From LSUCC0057 sp042091915 (lineage in GTDB: Bacteria > Pseudomonadota > Gammaproteobacteria > Pseudomonadales > Porticoccaceae): DNA of 6,294 nucleotides. Shown in pieces: positions 1 through 5,532 of the stretch (the stretch's first letter is position 1; each line of letters opens with the position of its first letter). Location: positions 1 through 6,294 of the forward strand of contig JBELGO010000087.1 of assembly GCA_042091915.1 (NCBI GenBank), in the 5' to 3' direction. The notes under the pieces are model-generated. The model was not told the DNA's origin. It did no database searches and saw nothing but the letters and a program-made list of their open reading frames with translations. Both the position numbers and the translations under genes were made by a program.

Positions 1-30
1 TTAAAACTACTCAACTATTACGGATACTAT
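1..30 (+). promoter_or_regulatory. Possible sigma70-type promoter for trxB (weak)
   Basis: Seen: TTAAAA at 1-6 (4 of 6 matches to TTGACA) and TACTAT at 25-30 (4 of 6 to TATAAT), separated by 18 bases. Transcription would then begin about base 37, at the trxB start codon itself. The AT-rich sequence makes chance matches likely, and the true promoter may lie to the left of the window. Confidence 0.25.
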
Positions 31-36
31 TTTACT

Positions 37-981
37 ATGAGCGATCCCATCCACCACCGCCTTATCATTCTCGGCTCAGGCCCAGCAGGATGGACTGCTG
101 CTGTTTACGCTGCGCGAGCCAATCTCAATCCAGTTGTCATCACTGGCCTTCAACAAGGCGGCCAGCTGACCACCACCACAGAAGTGGACAACTGGCCGGG
201 CGACCCCCATGGATTGCAGGGTCCAGACTTGATGGTGCGCATGCAAGAACATGCGGAGCGCTTTGATACAGAAGTAGTTTTTGATCACATCGAAAGCGTA
301 GAGTTAGATAAAAAACCTATGCTCCTGCACGGCACGCAAACCTACAGCTGCGATTCATTAATCATCGCAACCGGCGCCTCTGCCCAGTACCTTGGCCTAG
401 AGAGCGAGGAAACTTTCATGGGCAAAGGAGTTAGTGCATGCGCCACCTGTGACGGTTTTTTCTATCGCGGCAAAAAGGTGGCCGTGGTTGGCGGCGGCAA
501 CACGGCTGTAGAGGAAGCCCTATACTTGTCCAATATCTGTAGCGAAGTGGTTTTGATACACCGTCGAGACAGCTTGCGCAGCGAGAAGATTCTCCAAGAC
601 AAAATCCGCGAACGCGCAGAGAACGGCAATATCACTTTGTGCTGGAACCACACCCTTGAAGAGGTGCTCGGGGACGATGCCGGCGTGACAGGGCTGCGAC
701 TCAAAAGCACTCAGGATGACAGCGAGCAAGAGATCGATGTCGCAGGTGTGTTCATCGCTATTGGCCACAAGCCGAACACCGACATATTTGCCGGCCAGTT
801 GGATATGAAAGACGGTTATCTGACCGTGCACAGCGGCACACAAGGCAACGCTACGCAAACCTCTATTGAGGGTGTATTTGCCGCTGGCGATGTCGCCGAC
901 CACATCTACCGCCAAGCCATTACTTCAGCCGGCAGCGGTTGTATGGCGGCGCTCGATGCGGAGCGCTACCTCGACGCCTGA
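37..981 (+). CDS. trxB: Thioredoxin-disulfide reductase (NADPH), TrxB
   Basis: Cytoplasmic flavoenzyme that uses NADPH, through FAD and a redox-active cysteine pair, to reduce thioredoxin. The 314-residue product is about the usual length of low-molecular-weight bacterial TrxB (E. coli about 320) and appears full length. In order it shows the FAD-binding GSGPAG at residues 13-18, GGQLTTTTEV at 41-50, the redox centre CATC (Cys135 and Cys138) followed by DGFF, the NADPH-binding GGGNTA at 152-157, the NADP-selective HRRxxxR at 175-181, and the second FAD motif FAAGDV at 281-286. The C-terminal stretch RQAITSAGSGCMAALDAERYL is the family ending. The ATG at 37 gives an N-terminus that starts a few residues before the first beta strand, as in orthologs. 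There is no good Shine-Dalgarno sequence: the nearest purine run, CGGA at 21-24, is 12 bases away. It is first in a tight cluster with aat and bpt, but has no obvious functional link to them. Identity is close to certain. Confidence 0.98.
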   Translation: MSDPIHHRLIILGSGPAGWTAAVYAARANLNPVVITGLQQGGQLTTTTEVDNWPGDPHGLQGPDLMVRMQEHAERFDTEVVFDHIESVELDKKPMLLHGTQTYSCDSLIIATGASAQYLGLESEETFMGKGVSACATCDGFFYRGKKVAVVGGGNTAVEEALYLSNICSEVVLIHRRDSLRSEKILQDKIRERAENGNITLCWNHTLEEVLGDDAGVTGLRLKSTQDDSEQEIDVAGVFIAIGHKPNTDIFAGQLDMKDGYLTVHSGTQGNATQTSIEGVFAAGDVADHIYRQAITSAGSGCMAALDAERYLDA

Positions 982-1694
982 TGCCGGTCGCGCTCTTAGA
1001 GGCTGATAGCTGCGAATTTCCGGCTGTCGAGCAAGCTGACGATGATCTCGGCGGCTTGCTCGCAGTGGGAGGCGATCTCTCCGTCGAGCGTTTAAAGTGC
1101 GCTTATTCCTCCGGGATATTTCCCTGGTATAGCGAGGGAGATCCCCTCCTGTGGTGGTCGCCACCGCAACGCTGCATCATCGAGCCTGAGCAGTTCCACT
1201 GTTCGCGCTCACTCTATAAAAAGGTCCGCAAAGGCGGCTTTTACCTGCGCTACAACAGCTGCTTTGAAACTGTAGTTAGCAACTGCGCCCGACGCGGCAC
1301 GGTGACACGCAACCAAGACTCCACGTGGATTTTGCCGGCTATGCGCCGCGCCTATCAAGCTCTGCACCATCGTGGTATCGCTCACTCTGTAGAACTGTGG
1401 GATGACCAGCAATTAGTGGCCGGGCTCTACGGCGTACAAGTTGGCGCACTGTTTTGTGGGGAGTCCATGTACAGCGATATCCGCGACGGCTCAAAGCTAT
1501 TGCTCTACTATTTTTGCCAGGATTTATCCGGCGCTGGCTTCAGTGCACTGGACTGCCAAATAAGCAACCCACATTTGCTCTCGCTCGGCGCCACAACAGA
1601 GTCGCGCCAACAATTTATAGACCGCCTCTCTGCTGCGAGCCAATTATATCGAGCATGGCCTCCGCAAGCTGAGGCTGATAATCTTACCCAATGA
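981..1694 (+). CDS. aat: Leucyl/phenylalanyl-tRNA-protein transferase, Aat
   Basis: Transfers Leu or Phe from aminoacyl-tRNA to proteins with N-terminal Lys or Arg, creating a primary N-degron read by ClpS; acts in the cytoplasm. The 237-residue product matches the usual length (E. coli 234). Family signatures are GLLAVGGDLS (25-34), GIFPWY (45-50), LLWWSPP (56-62), TWI (115-117), AHSVELW (134-140), FCGESMYS (158-165) and DCQISNPH (191-198). Glu161, Asp191 and Gln193 correspond, at a constant offset of 5, to E. coli Glu156, Asp186 and Gln188, reported to be central to catalysis; Trp116 matches Trp111 of the substrate pocket. The start is taken at 981, where ATG shares its A with the trxB stop (TGATG). 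An in-frame ATG at 939 would add 14 unconserved residues and overlap trxB by 43 bases. With no Shine-Dalgarno close to 981, translation probably depends on ribosomes ending trxB. It overlaps bpt by 4 bases. Confidence 0.97.
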   Translation: MPVALLEADSCEFPAVEQADDDLGGLLAVGGDLSVERLKCAYSSGIFPWYSEGDPLLWWSPPQRCIIEPEQFHCSRSLYKKVRKGGFYLRYNSCFETVVSNCARRGTVTRNQDSTWILPAMRRAYQALHHRGIAHSVELWDDQQLVAGLYGVQVGALFCGESMYSDIRDGSKLLLYYFCQDLSGAGFSALDCQISNPHLLSLGATTESRQQFIDRLSAASQLYRAWPPQAEADNLTQ

Positions 1695-2434
1695 GCCGAG
1701 ATAACAGCCCAGAGATCGACCGCGAACTACAGACAGTGCGACTGTTTCTTACCGAGCCACATGACTGCAGCTACATCGCACAAGAGCGCGCCACGACTGC
1801 CTTTGTAGACCCTGAAATCCAGGTCAGCGTTGCACTCTATCAGCAGCTCGCCGAGCAGGGGTTTCGACGCAGCGGACGCTTCCACTACCGCCCGCACTGC
1901 AGTAACTGCCAATCCTGTATCTCCGTGCGGATTCCTGTCGCGGCTTTTACCCCCAACCGCAGCCAAAAACGCTGTGCGCAGCGCAATCAAGACATTGCCA
2001 TCGAAGCCAAACAACAGATTGATCGAGCCGAACACTACGCGTTATTTGAAGGCTATATTGCCAAACGCCACAGTGATGGTGATATGTTTCCGGCCTCGCC
2101 CAGCCAGTTTGATGATTTTCTCGGCAGCCGCAGCGAGTCAACACTCTATTTGGAGATGCGCCTCAACGGACAATTAGTCGGCTGTGCTGTCAGCGACCGA
2201 CTCAATAACAGCTTGTCAGCAATTTATACCTATTTCGATCCACAACAGAGCAAACGCAGCCTCGGCACTCTGGCGATCTTGGCGCAATTAGATCTCGCTC
2301 GGCAGTGGCGTTTGGAGTTTGTCTACCTGGGATATTGGATCGCCAACAGCAACAAAATGGCCTACAAAACTCAGTTTAAGCCCCTCGAGTATTTTTGCGG
2401 CCAGAGCTGGAGCCCAGAGCCGCCAGCCCTGTAA
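1691..2434 (+). CDS. bpt: Aspartate/glutamate leucyltransferase, Bpt (arginyltransferase-like family)
   Basis: Member of the bacterial ATE/Bpt family, related to eukaryotic arginyl-tRNA-protein transferase. The characterised bacterial type (Vibrio vulnificus Bpt) transfers Leu from tRNA to N-terminal Asp or Glu, feeding these proteins to ClpS. The 247-residue product is of usual length. The N-terminal domain has CSYI with Cys26, then FHYRPHCSNCQSCISVR (64-80), holding Cys70, Cys73 and Cys76. The C-terminal GNAT-like domain carries the conserved HSDGDM (127-132) and the closing block YLGYWIANSNKMAYKTQFKP (212-231). The ATG at 1691 overlaps the aat stop as ATGA. A GAGG at 1671-1674 is too distant (16 bases) to be a good ribosome site, so coupling to aat is likely. 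Older annotations call this gene ate. Its leucyl rather than arginyl specificity is inferred from the bacterial family, not read from the sequence. E. coli lacks this gene. Confidence 0.95.
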   Translation: MSRDNSPEIDRELQTVRLFLTEPHDCSYIAQERATTAFVDPEIQVSVALYQQLAEQGFRRSGRFHYRPHCSNCQSCISVRIPVAAFTPNRSQKRCAQRNQDIAIEAKQQIDRAEHYALFEGYIAKRHSDGDMFPASPSQFDDFLGSRSESTLYLEMRLNGQLVGCAVSDRLNNSLSAIYTYFDPQQSKRSLGTLAILAQLDLARQWRLEFVYLGYWIANSNKMAYKTQFKPLEYFCGQSWSPEPPAL

Positions 2435-2443
2435 CGGTAAGCT

Positions 2444-2487
2444 TTGCACAATGGCACGCTTTAGGGCAAAATGCAGGCCGCTAAAAC
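2444..2487 (+). promoter_or_regulatory. Possible promoter region for infA (weak)
   Basis: The 73 bases between bpt and infA are long compared with the overlaps before them, which suggests infA has its own start of transcription. Two weak candidates are visible: TTGCAC at 2444-2449 with CAAAAT at 2467-2472 (17-base spacer), and TTTAGG at 2460-2465 with TAAAAC at 2482-2487 (16-base spacer). Neither is close to consensus. In E. coli infA has its own promoters, which supports the idea but not either exact site. No convincing terminator for bpt is visible in the gap. Confidence 0.3.
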
Positions 2488-2507
2488 AACCCCACAGTTG
2501 AGTAAAC

Positions 2508-2726
2508 ATGGCAAAAGAAGAAAACATTGAATTTGAAGGCGAAGTGGTAGACACCCTGCCCAACACCACTTTTCGAGTAAAGCTCGAGAACGGCCACACC
2601 ATTATCGCCCATATCTCCGGAAAAATGCGCAAACACAACATACGCATTCTCACCGGGGATAAAGTCAAGGTAGAGATGACTCCCTACGATCTCACCAAAG
2701 GTCGCATCACCTTCCGCGAGCGATAA
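2508..2726 (+). CDS. infA: Translation initiation factor IF-1, InfA
   Basis: Small cytoplasmic factor that occupies the A site of the 30S subunit and works with IF2 and IF3 in start-codon selection. The 72-residue product has exactly the length of E. coli IF1 and is near-identical in key stretches: MAKE at the start, TLPNTTFRVKLENGH (16-30), AHISGKMRK (34-42), IRILTGDKVKVE (45-56) and TPYDLTKGRI (58-67). It forms a single OB-fold (S1-like) domain with the basic residues expected for 16S rRNA contact. The ATG at 2508 is the conserved start. The upstream signal is weak, with only TGAG about 5 bases before the ATG. Placement after aat/bpt and facing clpA matches other gammaproteobacteria. The product works in general translation and is not part of the N-degron pathway. 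Identity is certain. Confidence 0.99.
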   Translation: MAKEENIEFEGEVVDTLPNTTFRVKLENGHTIIAHISGKMRKHNIRILTGDKVKVEMTPYDLTKGRITFRER

Positions 2727-2733
2727 GAGCAGT

Positions 2734-2752
2734 GAGGGGGTACAAGCCCCTC
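2734..2752. terminator. Hairpin between convergent infA and clpA (weak, possibly bidirectional terminator)
   Basis: GAGGGG at 2734-2739 pairs with CCCCTC at 2747-2752 around a 7-base loop, giving a 6-bp GC-rich stem within the 28 bases that separate the two stop codons. No T-run follows on either strand, so as an intrinsic terminator it is imperfect. Its position, where both genes need to end transcription, is the main argument for a function. Confidence 0.4.
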
Positions 2753-2754
2753 CT

Positions 2755-5001
2755 CTACTCCTCTATCTCAAGGGCGAGATCGCCCTCCTTCACACTGACT
2801 TTGACACGCCCTCCGGCACTGCTCAAGCGGCCAAACAGCACCTCCTCTGCCAGTGGCTTTTTGATCTTCTCTTGAATCAAACGGGCCATCGGCCGCGCGC
2901 CCATCTTTTGATCGTAACCGTTGTCGGCCAACCACTGACGAGCCTCGTCGTCCGCTTCAATAAAGATCTTCTTGTCATCCAACTGATGCTGCAGCTCTGC
3001 CAAAAATTTATCGACAACCGTGGTAATCACTGCGGCGGGCAACTCGCCAAACTGGACCACTGAGTCGAGACGGTTGCGGAACTCTGGCGAAAACGCCTTT
3101 TTAATCGCCTCGCCGCCGTCGCTGGTGTGATCTTGCTGGGTAAACCCTATCGAAGCTCGGCTCATAAGCTCGGCACCGGCATTAGTCGTCATAATAAGAA
3201 TGACATTGCGGAAGTCCGCTTTGCGGCCATTGTTGTCCGTTAACGTGCCGTGATCCATCACCTGGAGCAACAAATTGAACAGGTCTGGGTGGGCTTTTTC
3301 AATCTCATCCAGCAACACCACAGCGTGAGGGTGCTTAGAAACCGCCTCGGTCAGCAAGCCGCCCTGGTCAAAACCAACATAACCCGGTGGCGCACCAATC
3401 AAGCGAGAAACCGTATGGCGCTCCATATATTCAGACATATCGAAGCGAATCAATTCAATACCCAGCTGATTGGCAAGCTGCTTGGAAACCTCCGTTTTGC
3501 CCACGCCGGTTGGGCCGGCAAAAAGAAAACTGCCGATAGGCTTATCGCCTTGACGCAAACCTGCCCGCGCCAACTTAATAGAGGTAGAGAGCGCATCGAT
3601 GGCTGGATCTTGACCAAATACCACCATTTTAAGATTTTCTGCCAGATGCTCTAGCTGCTCGCGATCAGAGCGCGAAACACTCTTTTGCGGGATGCGGGCG
3701 ATTTTGGCGACAACCGCTTCCACCTCGGCTACACCGATACTTTTGCGGCGCTTCTTACTCACCTGCAGGCGCTGATGGGCGCCCGCTTCGTCAATTACAT
3801 CAATGGCTTTGTCAGGGAGAAAACGGTCGGTGATGTGCTTGGCAGCCAACTCCGCTGCCGCGCGCAATGCAGGGGTGGTAAATTTGAGGTCGTGATGCAG
3901 CTCAAAACGCTCGCGCAGCCCTTTGAGGATCTGAAAAGTCTCCTCAACAGTTGGCTCGACCACATCAATTTTCTGAAAACGGCGTGCCAGAGCGTGGTCT
4001 TTCTCAAAAATACCGCGATACTCTTGGTAGGTAGTAGAGCCAATGCAGCGGATTTTGCCCGCCCCCAAGAGCGGTTTGAGCATGTTGGAGGCATCCATGA
4101 CGCCGCCCGACGCGGCACCGGCGCCAATAATGGTGTGGATTTCGTCGATGAATAGGATGGCATTGCCGTGTTCCTCAAGCTCTTTAATAATCCCCTTGAG
4201 GCGCTTCTCAAAATCACCGCGATATTTTGTCCCCGCCAACAGAGAGCCCAGATCGAGAGAGAAAACCGTATAACCGAGCATCGGCTCCGGAGCTTGTTCT
4301 TCCACGATTAACTTCGCTAGCCCCTCGGCAATAGCCGTTTTACCGACACCCGACTCGCCGACTAACAGCGGATTATTTTTACGCCGACGGATCAATACCT
4401 GACAGGTGCGCTCAATCTCACTGGCGCGACCAATCAGTGGGTCTATTTTGCCAAGACGCGCCTGCTCGTTGAGATCACTGGCAAATTGCGCCAGCAAGCT
4501 TTCGTCTTCAGGGGCCGATTCTGCATCAGCCTCACCTTGATAACCCTCTCGCTGAACAGAATCCTCCTCTTTGCCGATGCCGTGAGAGATGAAATTCACC
4601 ACGTCGATGCGAGCAATGTTCTGTAGCCGCAAAAAATACACCGCTTGGCTCTCTTGCTCAGAGAACATCGCCACAATCACATTGGCGCCCTCGACTTCTG
4701 GGCTCTCGGAGGAGTTGGCATGAAATACCGCGCGTTGAATCACGCGTTGAAAACCATTGGTGGGCTGCGTCTCGCGAGCCTCCTGAGCTGGCGAAAGAAC
4801 CGGGGTAGTGGCGTCGATAAATTCCACTAGATCGCCGCGCAGCTGCTCCAAGTTAACGCCGCAGGCACGCAGTACAGAGAGCGCAGAGCGATCGTCCAGC
4901 AGTGCCAGCAACAGATGCTCTACGGTTAAAAATTCGTGGCGCTTATCTCTGGCGGCTTTAAAGGCTAAGTTGAGGATAACCTCGAGTTCACGACTCAACA
5001 T
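2755..5001 (-). CDS. clpA: ATP-dependent Clp protease ATP-binding subunit ClpA
   Basis: Hexameric AAA+ unfoldase that threads substrates into ClpP; with ClpS it degrades N-degron proteins. The 748-residue product compares with 758 in E. coli. In order: N domain (about 1-143, the ClpS docking platform); an acidic linker (about 144-168); first AAA+ module with Walker A GESGVGKT (215-222), Walker B FIDE (284-287), pore motif KYRG (259-262) and Arg340-Arg341; second module with Walker A GPTGVGKT (496-503), Walker B LLDE (563-566), pore loop GYVG (540-543), FRNRLD (641-646) and sensor-2 GARP (701-704). The ClpP-binding tripeptide is IGF at 618-620, so it should partner ClpP; IGL is the E. coli form. 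There is no ClpB-type middle coiled coil, which with the adjacent clpS favours ClpA over ClpB or ClpC. It starts 3 bases after clpS in one operon. clpP lies outside the window. Confidence 0.98.
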   Translation of the reverse strand: MLSRELEVILNLAFKAARDKRHEFLTVEHLLLALLDDRSALSVLRACGVNLEQLRGDLVEFIDATTPVLSPAQEARETQPTNGFQRVIQRAVFHANSSESPEVEGANVIVAMFSEQESQAVYFLRLQNIARIDVVNFISHGIGKEEDSVQREGYQGEADAESAPEDESLLAQFASDLNEQARLGKIDPLIGRASEIERTCQVLIRRRKNNPLLVGESGVGKTAIAEGLAKLIVEEQAPEPMLGYTVFSLDLGSLLAGTKYRGDFEKRLKGIIKELEEHGNAILFIDEIHTIIGAGAASGGVMDASNMLKPLLGAGKIRCIGSTTYQEYRGIFEKDHALARRFQKIDVVEPTVEETFQILKGLRERFELHHDLKFTTPALRAAAELAAKHITDRFLPDKAIDVIDEAGAHQRLQVSKKRRKSIGVAEVEAVVAKIARIPQKSVSRSDREQLEHLAENLKMVVFGQDPAIDALSTSIKLARAGLRQGDKPIGSFLFAGPTGVGKTEVSKQLANQLGIELIRFDMSEYMERHTVSRLIGAPPGYVGFDQGGLLTEAVSKHPHAVVLLDEIEKAHPDLFNLLLQVMDHGTLTDNNGRKADFRNVILIMTTNAGAELMSRASIGFTQQDHTSDGGEAIKKAFSPEFRNRLDSVVQFGELPAAVITTVVDKFLAELQHQLDDKKIFIEADDEARQWLADNGYDQKMGARPMARLIQEKIKKPLAEEVLFGRLSSAGGRVKVSVKEGDLALEIEE

Positions 5002-5004
5002 AAA

Positions 5005-5349
5005 TTACTCCTCACCGTCTTCACAGGGCTCGATATCACACAGCAGTGGATGCTGGTTGTCGCGCGAATATTGGTTGACCACCGCCGCCTTGGTTTCCGC
5101 AACATCGCGGGTGTAGATGCCACAGACGCCTTTACCCTGAGTGTGAATAGCCAGCATGATTTGGGTGGCGCTCTCGCGAGTTTTGCCAAAAAACTGCTCT
5201 AAAAGCTCGACGACAAATTCCATTGGCGTGTAGTCGTCATTGAGCATAATCACACGATAAAGCGAGGGCTTGGCCAACTTGGGCGGGCGCTCCTCTAGCA
5301 GCAGTCCGCCGCGTCTATCGCCATCATTGGGATCTTGTTGGTCGCTCAT
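5005..5349 (-). CDS. clpS: ATP-dependent Clp protease adapter protein ClpS
   Basis: Cytoplasmic adapter that binds N-terminal Leu, Phe, Trp or Tyr of target proteins and delivers them to the ClpA N domain; it also blocks ClpA from other substrates. The product has 114 residues (E. coli 106), with the extra length in the flexible, unstructured N-terminal tail (about 1-27). The core begins at YRVIMLNDDYTPMEFV (31-46). The N-degron pocket is intact: Asn37, Asp38, Asp39, Thr41, Met43, Met65 and His69 match E. coli Asn34, Asp35, Asp36, Thr38, Met40, Met62 and His66 at a constant offset of 3, and Leu102 matches Leu99. The methionine gatekeeper predicts the narrow gammaproteobacterial preference for aromatic residues and Leu. 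The C-terminus is acidic (CEDGEE). First gene of the clpS-clpA operon; the ATG at 5349 has an AGGAG upstream. Confidence 0.98.
   Translation of the reverse strand: MSDQQDPNDGDRRGGLLLEERPPKLAKPSLYRVIMLNDDYTPMEFVVELLEQFFGKTRESATQIMLAIHTQGKGVCGIYTRDVAETKAAVVNQYSRDNQHPLLCDIEPCEDGEE
5008..5013 (-). promoter_or_regulatory. Ribosome binding site of clpA inside the clpS 3' end
   Basis: Read on the - strand, GAGGAG is followed by TAATTT and the ATG at 5001. It is a strong Shine-Dalgarno sequence at good spacing. It encodes the last two codons of clpS (Glu-Glu), and the TAA directly after it is the clpS stop. It fixes the clpA start and ties translation of the two genes together. Confidence 0.85.
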
Positions 5350-5353
5350 ATAG

Positions 5354-5358
5354 CTCCT
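5354..5358 (-). promoter_or_regulatory. Ribosome binding site of clpS
   Basis: On the - strand AGGAG is followed by four bases (CTAT) and the ATG at 5349. The match is strong, the spacing slightly short. It supports the chosen start and the 114-residue length. Confidence 0.75.
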
Positions 5359-5485
5359 ATTTAAATTGGGACACTGCCCTGCTTGTTAGCTTTGCTGCGC
5401 ACCTCTACGATATGGCCTCGAATACCTATAAATCAACCTACTAAAGGCAAGTTTATTCAAACTGTGACTCTGAAGCGTTAAACAT

Positions 5486-5516
5486 AAAAAAACCCGGCAC
5501 AGTGGCCGGGTTTCTT
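5486..5516 (-). terminator. Rho-independent terminator of icd
   Basis: A perfect 9-bp stem, AAACCCGGC at 5490-5498 with GCCGGGTTT at 5505-5513, closes a 6-base loop. Read on the - strand, the stem is followed by an unbroken run of seven T (complement of 5486-5492), the upper part of which also pairs in the stem base. It starts about 17 bases beyond the icd stop. On the + strand it is followed by TTTCTT, so it may also work weakly in reverse. It separates icd transcription from clpS, which must therefore start from its own promoter between about 5350 and 5485. I see no near-consensus sigma70 site in that stretch and no conserved small gene. Confidence 0.9.
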
Positions 5517-5532
5517 ATACAAGCTAAAAAGC

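Noticed and set aside
520..915. 131-residue open frame antisense to trxB
   Set aside because: It lies wholly within the well-conserved trxB gene on the other strand, shows no recognisable family motif, and is a typical shadow frame of a coding sequence.
939..980. Upstream in-frame ATG for aat
   Set aside because: It would add 14 residues (MYGGARCGALPRRL) with no similarity to Aat N-termini and overlap trxB by 43 bases; the ATG at 981 fits the family length.
3250..4155. Long + strand frames opposite clpA (134 and 156 residues)
   Set aside because: They mirror the intact AAA+ coding sequence, carry no motif of their own, and have no ribosome site or promoter signal that I can see.
5421..5450. 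Candidate clpS promoter (TTGCCT at 5445-5450 with TAGGTA or TATAGG near 5423-5430, - strand)
   Set aside because: Either the spacer (14 bases) or the -10 match (2 of 6) is poor; a promoter must exist in this gap, but the site cannot be fixed from the sequence.
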